Assembly (NCBI GenBank): GCA_946638265.1
Contig: CAMPBN010000004.1
Span: forward strand, 1-23,885
Direction: 5' to 3'
DNA from: an uncultured Bacillota bacterium
Lineage (GTDB): Bacteria; Bacillota; Clostridia; Peptostreptococcales; Anaerovoracaceae
DNA length: 23,885 nucleotides
Part shown: one piece after another, positions 7,627-16,017 of the stretch
How positions within the stretch are numbered: the stretch's first letter is position 1
How the letters are laid out: each line of letters opens with the position of its first letter
Notes under the pieces: generated by a model
What the model was told of the DNA's origin: nothing
Databases searched by the model: none
The model's input: only the letters and a program-made list of their open reading frames with translations
Made by a program: the position numbers and the translations under genes

Positions 7627-7722
7627 TTTTTCACCTCCCTATGGTCTTTAATGGCGACGCTCTCTAGTCGTCGCAGAGAATATGCATCATGCCGGGCTTC
7701 CCTCGCCCTTTTACACAGATAC
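7627..7722 (-). promoter_or_regulatory. Structured rpsF leader, possible S6:S18 autoregulatory element
   Basis: About 96 bases separate the predicted transcription start from the rpsF ATG. On the minus strand there is a GGGC/GCCC hairpin (7694-7708) followed directly by CCGGC, and a GCGACG/CGTCGC hairpin (7654-7674) whose loop contains AGAGA. That loop could instead pair with the adjacent TCTCT, giving two alternative folds. Many bacteria control this operon through an S6:S18-binding mRNA element with a conserved CCG. The match here is suggestive only. Confidence 0.35.
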
Positions 7723-7728
7723 TCATAT

Positions 7729-7756
7729 ATTGTAGCACAAAACGTTTAAAATGCAA
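7729..7756 (-). promoter_or_regulatory. Promoter of rpsF-ssb-rpsR
   Basis: On the minus strand TTGCAT (7751-7756) and TACAAT (7729-7734) are separated by 16 bases, and the -10 is preceded by TGC, forming an extended -10. This is a good housekeeping-sigma match and sits about 100 bases before rpsF, between cca and the ribosomal operon. Confidence 0.75.
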
Positions 7757-7766
7757 GGGGTTTTTT

Positions 7767-7788
7767 GGCGCTTTGCGCCTTCTTTTTT
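7767..7788 (+). terminator. Plus-strand terminator-like hairpin behind cca
   Basis: GGCGC (7767-7771), a three-base TTT loop and GCGCC (7775-7779) are followed on the plus strand by TTCTTTTTT. Read on the minus strand, the direction of cca, the hairpin is followed by A and not T. As a terminator it would therefore act on antisense transcription heading into cca. The stem is short. Confidence 0.4.
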
Positions 7789-7802
7789 GCCGCAAGCGAT
7801 TT

Positions 7803-9347
7803 TTATTTTTTAGCTTCAGACAAGGTCTGCTTTAACGCGGCCTCTTTGTCGACGCCGGCGAGGTGCAGCTGGTGTGCGTAGTCAAGGAGGCGTCGGAACT
7901 CGGGGCCGGGATGAAGGCCCGCTGCGATCAGATCTTCGCCCGTGACTTCGGGAAGATCTGCTACCTTGCGGTAGCGCAGGAGCCGGAGCCAAAGAAAATC
8001 TTCGAAGCGCTGCTCACGCTGCTGCGGGGTTTCGGCCTCGGGCCGCGTTTCTTTGTATTCACCGTGCTCGCTGTCTATGTTGCCCGAGGCCTCTTTTTCT
8101 TTGGCGTAGGCGATAATCTTTTCGATGTCTTCCGGCTCCCTCCTGCGGTCGCAGCGGGCCAACATTATAAGCCCGGCCGGATCTATGGAGCGGTCAAACA
8201 GGCGGTTTGTAGCTTTCACGCCGGAGTTTTGACCGCAGAGCATATTGGGCCGCATATGCAGCAGCACCATGTTCGTTACATAACGTATCAGTTCGTTTTC
8301 GTCTGTCAGGCGGTGCAGAAAAGTGCGCGCCACCTCTTCACCCTTTTCTTCGTGCCCGAGAGCGCGGATGCGGTCTCCCATCAGAGCTGTCGTGGCGGGC
8401 TTTCCCAGATCGTGGCAGAGGGCCGAGAGCATAAAATACTCGTCTCGCGCCTTGGAATCGTATTTTTCAAAAGCCGCTATATCCTTTGGGATTTCAGGAT
8501 TTTCCGTCGCAGGCAGCCAGGACGAATGTATCACATCTGCCGCTGCGTCCAGCACCATCATGGTGTGGGTCCACACATCGCCTTCAGGATGGAATATCGG
8601 AGATTGCTCCACGCCCATCAGGTCCTTTACTTCCGGAAACCAATAGTCGAGCTGGTCCATAGCACGCAAGGTCTCAAAGAAAACGGAAGGACGGCGTGCT
8701 TTCAAAAGAGCCTTGGAAAATTCCTCAAAGACCCTCTCTCTGGACAGGGTAGTCAGGTCAATCTTTTTGCAGATTTCAAAAGTTTCGGGTGCTATCTCAA
8801 ATTCAAAGCGGGCCGCAAACTGCGCTCCACGCAGCACACGCAGTGGGTCCTCCGCAAAAGACGCCTCGCAGGCATGGCGCAGAATCCCGCGCTCCAAATC
8901 TTCCCTGCCTCCGAAAAAGTCCAGGATTTCGCCGCTCAGCACATCCTGCATCATGGCATTGATGGTGAAGTCCCTGCGCGCTGCCGCTTTTTCCGGCCCG
9001 ATATGCGGGTCCACGAAGATTTCAAAGTCTCTGTGGCCCCTGCCCGTGGCTGACTCTTTTCGCGGCAGAGCGATATCCAGCTCGTACCCCGGGATGCCGT
9101 AGACACCAAAAGAAACGCCGCTTTTGTAATAAGCTGCTTTGCCGCGGCGCCCGTTTTTTTCGTATATTTCTTCAAGGATGCATTCCATGGCCGCCGGCTC
9201 CACGCCGTGGACCTCGATATCCGTATCCTTGCTTTTTTCCCCTAAGAGCGCATCCCGCACGCAGCCGCCCACAAAATAGGCTCTGCCGCCTTTGGCAGCC
9301 GCAGCTTCCGCTATCTCCTCTATCATTTCTTTTTCGCTCAGTTTCAT
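7803..9347 (-). CDS. cca: CCA-adding tRNA nucleotidyltransferase with HD domain
   Basis: Class II polymerase-beta-type nucleotidyltransferase that probably builds or repairs the 3' CCA end of tRNAs; 514 residues. The head domain has FVGGCVRDALLG (25-36) and the metal-binding pair D41 and D43 (KDTDIEVHG), then RRDFTINAM (124-132) and the neck region with DPLRVLRG and RERVFEEFSKAL. An HD phosphohydrolase-like domain follows at about 255-400, with H261 and CHDLGK (311-316). The closest style is the HD-containing bacterial CCA enzymes; a tRNA-specific poly(A)-polymerase-like activity cannot be excluded from sequence alone. Its ATG overlaps the stop of the acetyltransferase gene by four bases (ATGA), so translation is probably coupled. 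No clear minus-strand terminator follows it. Confidence 0.93.
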   Translation of the reverse strand: MKLSEKEMIEEIAEAAAAKGGRAYFVGGCVRDALLGEKSKDTDIEVHGVEPAAMECILEEIYEKNGRRGKAAYYKSGVSFGVYGIPGYELDIALPRKESATGRGHRDFEIFVDPHIGPEKAAARRDFTINAMMQDVLSGEILDFFGGREDLERGILRHACEASFAEDPLRVLRGAQFAARFEFEIAPETFEICKKIDLTTLSRERVFEEFSKALLKARRPSVFFETLRAMDQLDYWFPEVKDLMGVEQSPIFHPEGDVWTHTMMVLDAAADVIHSSWLPATENPEIPKDIAAFEKYDSKARDEYFMLSALCHDLGKPATTALMGDRIRALGHEEKGEEVARTFLHRLTDENELIRYVTNMVLLHMRPNMLCGQNSGVKATNRLFDRSIDPAGLIMLARCDRRREPEDIEKIIAYAKEKEASGNIDSEHGEYKETRPEAETPQQREQRFEDFLWLRLLRYRKVADLPEVTGEDLIAAGLHPGPEFRRLLDYAHQLHLAGVDKEAALKQTLSEAKK

Positions 9348-9928
9348 ATGTTCGGATAGAGACTGTCATACTCCGGACGCAGCATGGAAAGCAGCTCCAC
9401 ATCGTGGAGAATGCCGTTTTTTCTGCAATTCGCCCTCAGCGTTCCCTCAAAATGAAATCCCAAATGGTCGTACAGACCTCTGGCCGGATTTCCCGTATAA
9501 TGATCGAAATACAGCCTTTCGCAACCGTATTCCTCGAAAATCAGCTGCATCAGAGCCAGCATGGACTGTTTGCCATAGCCTTTGCCGCGATTTGCAACAT
9601 CCGCCAGATAAAGCCTGAAAATCTCCACCTTCCAGCCCCGGATCAGGTCTGTCAGCATGGCTCTGCCCAGCTTTTCGCCTGTATCCTTTTTGATAACCGT
9701 AAAAAGTACGATTCCGGGATCTTCGGATTGGTGCACGAAATTTCGCCACACTTCTTCCATGGACTGGTTGTCCGGGATGCTGAAATATTTTATGGTCTCG
9801 GTATTGTATTCCCACTCATAAAAATCCGGGATGTCGTCTGCAGTCGAAATTCTTAAAATCAGGTCCGGAGTCTCTATTTTGCATACTTCACCTGTTTCGC
9901 TTCTGAAAAATCCATAGCCGCTAAGCAT
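9344..9928 (-). CDS. GNAT-family N-acetyltransferase
   Basis: A 194-residue acetyl-CoA-dependent acetyltransferase of the RimJ/RimL-like type. Residues 18-35 (IETPDLILRISTADDIP) are the usual opening of this group. The acetyl-CoA loop is at 113-119 (NRGKGYG), and the C-terminal part has the common NPARGLYDHLGFHFEGTLR pattern seen when the substrate is a protein or tRNA-linked amine; the actual substrate is unknown. The start at 9928 was chosen because AAGGAG lies 9 bases upstream and the longer frame lies inside the previous gene. It overlaps the HD-GYP gene by 8 bases and cca by 4, so the three are almost certainly one operon. A link to tRNA or ribosome modification is tempting because of cca but is inference only. 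Confidence 0.92.
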   Translation of the reverse strand: MLSGYGFFRSETGEVCKIETPDLILRISTADDIPDFYEWEYNTETIKYFSIPDNQSMEEVWRNFVHQSEDPGIVLFTVIKKDTGEKLGRAMLTDLIRGWKVEIFRLYLADVANRGKGYGKQSMLALMQLIFEEYGCERLYFDHYTGNPARGLYDHLGFHFEGTLRANCRKNGILHDVELLSMLRPEYDSLYPNI

Positions 9929-11720
9929 TTTCCGAATCTCCTTCTTTCCCCTTTTCTTCTCTTCTCCGGAGCGCTTCCATAGGCGCTGCCTTTTCATCGA
10001 GATAATATTTCTCAAAATCTTTGTGGCAAAGCTCGAATATCAGGCCCAAATCCGGATCGAAATGGCTGCCCATGGCGTCCATGATAATCTTATAGGCGTC
10101 TTCGAAGGATACGGAATCCTTGTAGCTGCGCTTACTTACCAGAGCGTCGTACACATCTGCGATAGCCATGATGCGGGCTTCAAAAGGAATTTCGCGACCC
10201 CTCAATCCGTCCGGATATCCGCTTCCGTCCCATTTTTCGTGGTGGTAAGTGGCAATATTCTTAACTACATTTACAAAATGTGTTTCCTCTACGTCTGCCA
10301 AGAGGTTTGTTACCAGCTCGCCGCCCTTGACCGCATGCGTCTTCATAATCTCAAATTCTTCCTTGGTAAGCTTTCCTTTTTTATTCAGGATAGCATCCGG
10401 AATGGCAATTTTCCCAAGGTCGTGCATTGGCGCCGCTTTCACGATGTCGTTGCAGAATTGTTCATCCATGTCAAAGAGCCTGAATTCGCGGATTCGCTTG
10501 ATTATGATGGCCACAATATCACTGGTTCTCTTCACATGGCCGCCGGTATCGCCATCACGGGATTCGATAACATCCGACATACCGATGACCATCTGCAGTC
10601 TGATATCCGCAATATGCTCTGTCTTTTCTTTTACCGTTTCTTCAAGCTGCGAATTGTAGGATGAAAGCAGATTGCTGTAGTTGAACTGGGTCGTATCGTC
10701 GGTCAATTCATAGAAATATGCTCCCACCTTGCCGTTTTTCATCTCTATCGGCTTTATTTTTACTTTGTAGTGGCGACTGCTCACGGAAAATTCCTTGGTC
10801 AAAAGGATTTCCGAAGGCAAGCCCTGCTTTTTCCTGAATCTTTCTTTGATCTGCAGCTCGTCACGCCATCTGAGCAGATTGACAAGCGCAGGGACATCCG
10901 CCGGAATAGGAGAGTCTACTCTGCATTTTTCAAGCTCAGGCAGCATCTGCCGCGCGATCGGACTGGCATTTAAGAATCTGCCTCTTGTGTCCAAAGTGAT
11001 ATATCCCACGCTCTTCTGGAGCTCGTTTGAGAGAAGCAAAGTGTCTTTCAGATTGTAATATCTCAGACGGTAGATCATATATAGCATCAACACTTCGCCG
11101 ATGATATAAAAGAGCGGCTCGAAGATAATATAGGAATTGTCCACCTGCTTGCTGATCATATATTCTCCCACCATAGCCACTTCCGCGCCCAGCAGGATCA
11201 GAAGATTTTTGTATGAAACGTTTTTCTTCCTGAGAATGGCATAGATGGTAAAGCTGATTTCGAAAACAGTAAGCGACAAAAGGAAAAGCGGGAAGAAAAT
11301 GTGCATCTGACCATATTCGCGCAAAAGTACAGCGCCGCCATCCACAAAAATGAGCTCTTCACTCTTATAGTAGATGTCGCTCTTGCCAATGGTGCTGGCC
11401 AGGAAAAATATCCCGTAAGCTGCCAGCCATGTGCCAAAACGCACAATCAGCGGCATTCTGACATTGCACATTTCAAATATTATCATCATAAAAACAGGCG
11501 CCAGAAAACAGCCGCCGGCATAAGAAATTTTCAGCGCCAACACGGCTTCTTCCGTCACTTTTGAAATTACTAAAGCATAGTACCCGCAGTTGGCCGTTAT
11601 TATCATCAGAAACATGAACAGGAAGTTCGTTTCCAACTGGGTCTTTCCTTTGATGGCCATAAGGCATCCAAAGCAAATAATCGACGCAACCAGCGTAGCC
11701 AGATAATAATAAGTTAACAT
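9921..11720 (-). CDS. Membrane HD-GYP c-di-GMP phosphodiesterase with 7TM and PAS sensor
   Basis: A 599-residue membrane signalling protein likely to degrade cyclic di-GMP. Residues 1-220 contain about seven hydrophobic helices of the histidine-kinase N-terminal 7TM type (includes ITANCGYYALVISK and KISYAGGCFLAPVF). A PAS-like domain lies at about 235-345 (GYITLDTRGRFLNASPIA), a coiled coil at about 350-375, and an HD-GYP domain at about 380-570. The latter has H395, H433-D434 (MHDLGKIAIP), HHEKWDGSGYP (493-503) and IADVYDALVSKRSY. All expected metal and GYP motifs are intact, so it is predicted active. The ATG at 11720 is preceded by AAGGAG and lies just behind a good promoter, which rules out the longer frame reaching 11786. 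It leads an operon with the acetyltransferase and cca. Confidence 0.95.
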   Translation of the reverse strand: MLTYYYLATLVASIICFGCLMAIKGKTQLETNFLFMFLMIITANCGYYALVISKVTEEAVLALKISYAGGCFLAPVFMMIIFEMCNVRMPLIVRFGTWLAAYGIFFLASTIGKSDIYYKSEELIFVDGGAVLLREYGQMHIFFPLFLLSLTVFEISFTIYAILRKKNVSYKNLLILLGAEVAMVGEYMISKQVDNSYIIFEPLFYIIGEVLMLYMIYRLRYYNLKDTLLLSNELQKSVGYITLDTRGRFLNASPIARQMLPELEKCRVDSPIPADVPALVNLLRWRDELQIKERFRKKQGLPSEILLTKEFSVSSRHYKVKIKPIEMKNGKVGAYFYELTDDTTQFNYSNLLSSYNSQLEETVKEKTEHIADIRLQMVIGMSDVIESRDGDTGGHVKRTSDIVAIIIKRIREFRLFDMDEQFCNDIVKAAPMHDLGKIAIPDAILNKKGKLTKEEFEIMKTHAVKGGELVTNLLADVEETHFVNVVKNIATYHHEKWDGSGYPDGLRGREIPFEARIMAIADVYDALVSKRSYKDSVSFEDAYKIIMDAMGSHFDPDLGLIFELCHKDFEKYYLDEKAAPMEALRRREEKGKEGDSENA

Positions 11721-11738
11721 AGCTGTCTCCTTACAGTA

Positions 11739-11767
11739 ATTATAAAATATTTTGCCGCCATAAACAA
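11739..11767 (-). promoter_or_regulatory. Promoter of the HD-GYP operon
   Basis: On the minus strand TTGTTT (11762-11767) and a perfect TATAAT (11739-11744) are separated by 17 bases. Transcription would start near 11732, leaving a leader of only about 12 bases that holds the AAGGAG ribosome site. This also fixes the gene start at 11720. Confidence 0.7.
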
Positions 11768-11817
11768 CGAAATTTTGTGTCTTCATTGCCTTTGCAGCGG
11801 TCTTTTTTCAAGAAAAG

Positions 11818-11846
11818 TAGAATTTGAAAAATTTTTATTGTATGAT
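11818..11846 (+). promoter_or_regulatory. Weak candidate promoter of the PHP phosphatase gene
   Basis: TATGAT at 11841-11846 matches the -10 consensus at five of six positions, but the sequence 17 bases upstream (TAGAAT) is a poor -35. A GGAG ribosome site follows at 11869-11872. The 159-base interval is shared with the divergent HD-GYP promoter. Confidence 0.35.
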
Positions 11847-11879
11847 GATAGAAGAAACTTGCTTTTACGGAGATGAATT

Positions 11880-12752
11880 ATGATCGGTTTTCAGAATTTG
11901 CATGCACATACGCATTTTGACGACGGGATTGCCAGCGCGGAAGAGATGGTAAAAGCCTCTATCGAGGCTGGGCTCACATCGGTGGGGATCTGTTGTCACA
12001 GCCCGATTCTCACACAGAAAAACAACTGGTGCATTCCTATAAAAGAAGTGCCTGCTTTTCAGCAGGAAGTCTATGCCGCCAGGGAGAAATACAGAGGCAT
12101 CATCGATGTTTTTTGCGGCGTGGAACTGGATATAATGTCCGGGATGTGGGCTGATATAAAAGGCTTTGATTATGTGATAGGCGCCATCCACTATCTGCCG
12201 CTGCCTATGGGTGAGAATGAGTTTTTATATGGGGAAGTGGACCTGAACCGCAACGATCTGGAAGGTTACATCGCCCGCATATATAATGGCGACCGTGATG
12301 CTGCTGCGGAATATTACTATTCACAGTATGAACTGGTGGCCAACAACAAAGACGTGGACATCGTGGCCCACTTCGATCTTTTGACTAAATTTGACGAATA
12401 TGAAATCACTCCGCCGGAGCTTCTGATTTTTGATGAAAAGAGCCCCCGTTATCAGGAAGCGGCTCTCGAAGCCATGAAGCTTTTGGTAAGGAGAGACAAG
12501 ATCTTTGAAATAAATACCGGGGCGGTGAGCAGGGGATACAGGGAAACTTTTTATCCTTCCGAGACCCTGCTCAAGGCCCTGCGCAGGATGGGCGGCCGTA
12601 TCACACTTTCCACGGACGCCCACAATCCGGCTCACGCCGGATTCGGCCTGCCGGCCGCTGCGCAGCTGGCCCTATCCTGCGGCTTCAAGGAAGTCTGGGT
12701 GCTTTCCGCCGCAGGATTCCGCCCCGTAAGTATAAAAAAATTGCTGGACTAA
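11880..12752 (+). CDS. PHP-domain histidinol-phosphatase-like hydrolase
   Basis: A 290-residue metal-dependent phosphoesterase of the PHP family, most like the HisK/HisJ histidinol phosphatases. Likely metal ligands are H8, H10 and D15 (NLHAHTHFDDG), H40 (CCHSP), E82 (GVELD), H104 (AIHYLP), H164 (VAHFDLLTKF), and D246 with H248 (STDAHNP). The full set suggests an active trinuclear enzyme. The family converts histidinol phosphate to histidinol, but related PHP proteins hydrolyse other phosphates and no other his gene is nearby, so the substrate is uncertain. It is the only plus-strand gene in the window, divergent from the HD-GYP operon and convergent with the sensor kinase. GGAG lies 7 bases before ATG. 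Confidence 0.93.
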   Translation: MIGFQNLHAHTHFDDGIASAEEMVKASIEAGLTSVGICCHSPILTQKNNWCIPIKEVPAFQQEVYAAREKYRGIIDVFCGVELDIMSGMWADIKGFDYVIGAIHYLPLPMGENEFLYGEVDLNRNDLEGYIARIYNGDRDAAAEYYYSQYELVANNKDVDIVAHFDLLTKFDEYEITPPELLIFDEKSPRYQEAALEAMKLLVRRDKIFEINTGAVSRGYRETFYPSETLLKALRRMGGRITLSTDAHNPAHAGFGLPAAAQLALSCGFKEVWVLSAAGFRPVSIKKLLD

Positions 12753-12768
12753 CGTCCGGCAATTTTTT
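12735..12768. terminator. Bidirectional terminator between convergent genes
   Basis: A near-perfect hairpin with arms TTGCTGGAC and GTCCGGCAA (one G-T pair), loop TAAC at 12750-12753, extended by six A/T pairs on each side. It gives a T-run in both directions. The loop contains the stop codon of the PHP gene, so the left arm lies in its last codons. The sensor kinase gene ends 11 bases further on, so both genes can share it. Confidence 0.93.
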
Positions 12769-12778
12769 CATTTTATTT

Positions 12779-15700
12779 TTAGTTTTCTTCCGAAGACCAG
12801 CCGAAGAACCATTGCTTTCCGCTCCTTCTGGATTCCTGAAGCACATCCGCATCCAATACAAAGATCGTTTTCAGCAGCAGATACAGTTCTCTGACATTGA
12901 TCGGCTTAGCCAGATGCCCATTCATCTTGCTGTCCACCGCTCTCTTGATATCTTCGTTGAATGCATTGGCTGTCATGGCTATGATAGGCACACTGGCTTT
13001 GTCCGGATCCGAAAGTTCGCGGATACCCTTGGTACCGCCGTATCCGTCCAGTACCGGCATTTGAATATCCATGAGCACCAGATCGAAAGTCTCCGGTTCG
13101 TTCTTTTCCACCATATCGATGGCTTCCTGTCCGTTTTCTGCCAAAGAAACTTTCATGCCCATATCTTCCAAAAGTGCCTTGCTGATCTCCTGGTTGATTT
13201 CATTATCCTCAACCAGCAGAATATTCTTGTCTTTGCAAAATTCTTTGGCTTTTTCCATAAGCTCTGCCACAGCCAGCTCCTTGGATTCTTTCTTGGCCTG
13301 TTCATCCGCAGCAGTTGCTCCGGATTCTTCTATTTCCGTCATATCTTCCGGCTTTTGCAGCTCCAGCACGATATTTACCGTAAATTTACTGCCTTTACCC
13401 TTCTCGCTCTCGACGGAAATCTCACCTTTCATGAGCTCTACCAGGCTCTTGGTTATAGACATTCCAAGACCTGTACCCGTAATCTTATTAACCACTTGTC
13501 CGCCTTCACGTTCAAACGGTTTCCAGATATTCTTCAGGAATTCTTCGCTCATTCCGATACCGTCGTCTTCCACGGTGATGAAATAATTGCCGAATCCCTC
13601 CGCCACATTTTCTTTTTCTTCGAATTTTACCCAGATATGTCCGCCTGCCGGAGTAAACTTCAAAGAGTTTCCGATCAGGTTGATGAGAACCTGTTTCAAG
13701 CGCAGGCTGTCGCAATAAATCTGATCGTTGGTAATATCGCTGTCCACTATCAGCTCCAGGCCTCTTTCCTTGGCCTGTTCCGCAAACAGCGTCTTCATCT
13801 CCTCCTCCAGCTCGGAGATCTTGTTCTTTTCTATTTCCAGATTTACCTTTCCGCTTTCGATGCGGCTCATATCCAAAATGTCGTTGATCAGACTCAAAAG
13901 ATGCTTTCCGGAAACCAGGATCTTATCCAGATATTCTCTGACAGTCTCCTTTTCCTCGAAGTGAGTCTGCGCCAATGTGGTAAATCCAATGATAGCGTTC
14001 ATTGGCGTACGAATGTCGTGGGACATATTGGAAAGGAACATGGTCTTGGCCTTGTTGGCTTCCTCTGCCTCCTTCAGCGCACTAATCAGCAATGACTTTT
14101 GCTGCATCTCCTGTCTTACCTGCTCGTCCACGTTGGCAAATCCCACGGTAGTCAAAGATTCAGTACCTTTTACCGCAACAATCTTCAGCTCAAAATAAAC
14201 TTCCCTGCCGTCTTTTTCCACTACAGGGTACTGGAAATTGTATTTCTCCTTACCCTTGGTGATTATCTCATCCAGCAATGTTTCCGGATTGGTAGCTTCC
14301 CTAAAGAGCTCTCGATATCTAGGCGAAACCTTTGTCTCGATATATGCCTCCCTCAGCTCATCGAAAGTAAAATCCATACCTTCCAGAGTTATGTATTCGC
14401 TGTCTTCACTGACTCTGATGACCTTCACATCTTTGGTCTTCAAATCGTAAGTGAATACTGTATTGTAGTCCTCAGTCAGAGATTGGATCAGCCTGTCTCT
14501 GTGGGCACGTTCTTCCTCCTGCTTCTTAATGTCCGTAAAATCTTCAGCAATCAGGAGTATCTTGGACGGGAAGTTTTCATTTTCTTCTTCCACGGTCAAA
14601 AATCTGAGATTTTCCCATCTCAAATCATCTCCGGCCGCACGGTAAATAAAGGTGGCATCCTTTTCTCTCGGCTCGTCTTCCTTACCTTCCTGTTGGTATG
14701 AAAAGAAATTTCTGAGCTTCTGCCGGTCCTCTTCGTTTTGAGTGTCCATGAAGATTACGGTTGCCAACGTATCCAGCTCGCCGGAATTCCCCAGCTTATC
14801 CACCAGGATGTGCTCACCTTGCACCAGTTCATATTTTCCTGCTACCAGATCCAGGAGATAGAAGCAAGTACCCTCTTTTTCCGTAGACCTCATAACATAA
14901 CCTGCTCTCAGGCTGTCCTCCAGGTTCTTGTTGTTAATGTAGAATGAATAGAGGATGATTACCGTCACATATGCAGCGATAATAAAGAATATAACCTTCA
15001 AAATGTCATTTCCGGACTCGGAAAGCTGGTTGAGCATTTTGGCTACCGTATCCGGCGGCAATATCTGTACCAGATAAAGATCGTATCCCTCGATCGGAAT
15101 AACCAGCCCCACACCTCGATTACCGTCTTTTTCATAATCAAAAGCAAAATGCTCATTATTGCTCATGGCATTGCGAATGTCGGTAATCAGATTTTCGTCT
15201 TTGAAGGTATCGCTGTAAAGATAAAGATGCGATACAAATGTGATTTCTTCGTCAAACCCGGTGCTGACCACTACATTGCCGTCTTCCTGGCAAAGAAGCG
15301 TCGGCGACACAAAGCCTCCCACTCTTGAAAGGAGCACTTCCTGCATCAGAGTGTCTTCCAGCTTGCGCGCGAAAACCGCCGCCGGTTTTTGCCTGTCTTC
15401 TCCGTAAATCGGCATGTAATAAACAAGCGCGGATTGACCCATTTCCGAGGAAGCTCTCACATATTCATAGCCGCTTTTTCCCGCCATGGCTTCGCTGAAA
15501 TAATCTCTGTCTTTCAGATTCACTTTCTTACCGTCAGTCGTCACAGCCATCCCGTTACGATCCACGATAATCGTATTGTGCGTTCCAAGCACTTCGTTGG
15601 CACGGGTGATAATATCCGTAGTTTCATTTTCGCCCGCGTCCGTCCGGAAAAGGCTCTCGAACATTTCCACATCCATTCTGGAAAAGTCCGCATTCTGAAC

Positions 15701-15901
15701 GAAAAGATCATTTACGACAGTTACGGTTTTTTCTCCTTCTTCCATCGCAAAACTTCTGGAAAATTCGACGGCTGCCTTCTGATTTTTCGCATTCAAAAGA
15801 GCTACGGCAACGAAAATAACGATTACCATAACAATCGTAATCATGACGTAGCTCATTTCCCGTCGTTTCAGGATTTTGTTGTAGTTGTAAGAATTTCTCA
15901 T
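12779..15901 (-). CDS. Hybrid sensor histidine kinase (dCache, PAS, HisKA, HATPase, receiver)
   Basis: A 1040-residue membrane sensor. A positive N-terminus precedes membrane helix 1 (about 17-36). An extracytoplasmic dCache-like sensor spans about 45-295 (includes TIIVDRNGMAVTTDG and LKDRDYFSEAMAG), and helix 2 lies at about 300-320. Two PAS-like segments follow at about 327-456 and 463-596. The HisKA domain has H628 (FLSNMSHDIRTPMNAIIGF), the ATPase domain has N745 (NLIGNS), DDGIGM and GTGLGMS, and the C-terminal receiver has D899, phospho-acceptor D945 (LVLMDIQMPVLDG) and K999. No Hpt or output domain follows, so the signal must pass to proteins encoded elsewhere. ATG at 15901 was preferred to an in-frame TTG at 15913 because GGTG lies 6 bases upstream of it. 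The ligand cannot be told from sequence. No clear promoter was found in the 116-base gap upstream. Confidence 0.95.
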   Translation of the reverse strand: MRNSYNYNKILKRREMSYVMITIVMVIVIFVAVALLNAKNQKAAVEFSRSFAMEEGEKTVTVVNDLFVQNADFSRMDVEMFESLFRTDAGENETTDIITRANEVLGTHNTIIVDRNGMAVTTDGKKVNLKDRDYFSEAMAGKSGYEYVRASSEMGQSALVYYMPIYGEDRQKPAAVFARKLEDTLMQEVLLSRVGGFVSPTLLCQEDGNVVVSTGFDEEITFVSHLYLYSDTFKDENLITDIRNAMSNNEHFAFDYEKDGNRGVGLVIPIEGYDLYLVQILPPDTVAKMLNQLSESGNDILKVIFFIIAAYVTVIILYSFYINNKNLEDSLRAGYVMRSTEKEGTCFYLLDLVAGKYELVQGEHILVDKLGNSGELDTLATVIFMDTQNEEDRQKLRNFFSYQQEGKEDEPREKDATFIYRAAGDDLRWENLRFLTVEEENENFPSKILLIAEDFTDIKKQEEERAHRDRLIQSLTEDYNTVFTYDLKTKDVKVIRVSEDSEYITLEGMDFTFDELREAYIETKVSPRYRELFREATNPETLLDEIITKGKEKYNFQYPVVEKDGREVYFELKIVAVKGTESLTTVGFANVDEQVRQEMQQKSLLISALKEAEEANKAKTMFLSNMSHDIRTPMNAIIGFTTLAQTHFEEKETVREYLDKILVSGKHLLSLINDILDMSRIESGKVNLEIEKNKISELEEEMKTLFAEQAKERGLELIVDSDITNDQIYCDSLRLKQVLINLIGNSLKFTPAGGHIWVKFEEKENVAEGFGNYFITVEDDGIGMSEEFLKNIWKPFEREGGQVVNKITGTGLGMSITKSLVELMKGEISVESEKGKGSKFTVNIVLELQKPEDMTEIEESGATAADEQAKKESKELAVAELMEKAKEFCKDKNILLVEDNEINQEISKALLEDMGMKVSLAENGQEAIDMVEKNEPETFDLVLMDIQMPVLDGYGGTKGIRELSDPDKASVPIIAMTANAFNEDIKRAVDSKMNGHLAKPINVRELYLLLKTIFVLDADVLQESRRSGKQWFFGWSSEEN

Positions 15902-16017
15902 CACGTTCACCAATTTTTCTTCAAATGCTGAATTAAAACTGCCTATACACCTTCATATTACTACTATTTCTTTTAAAAATCCACAAGAATTTTGATTTTT
16001 CTAACAATTTTCTGTCT

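Noticed and set aside
7863..9053. Plus-strand open frame of 396 residues antisense to cca
   Set aside because: The opposite strand encodes a CCA-adding enzyme with all motifs intact; the plus-strand protein shows no recognisable domain.
12812..14095. Long plus-strand open frame of 427 residues antisense to the sensor kinase
   Set aside because: It lies wholly inside the kinase HisKA/ATPase/receiver coding region, has no family resemblance, is rich in Phe, His and Leu as expected for an antisense shadow, and has no ribosome site.
15902..15913. TTG start for the sensor kinase, four codons upstream
   Set aside because: The ATG at 15901 has a GGTG ribosome-site match at good spacing, while the TTG has only A-rich sequence ahead of it.
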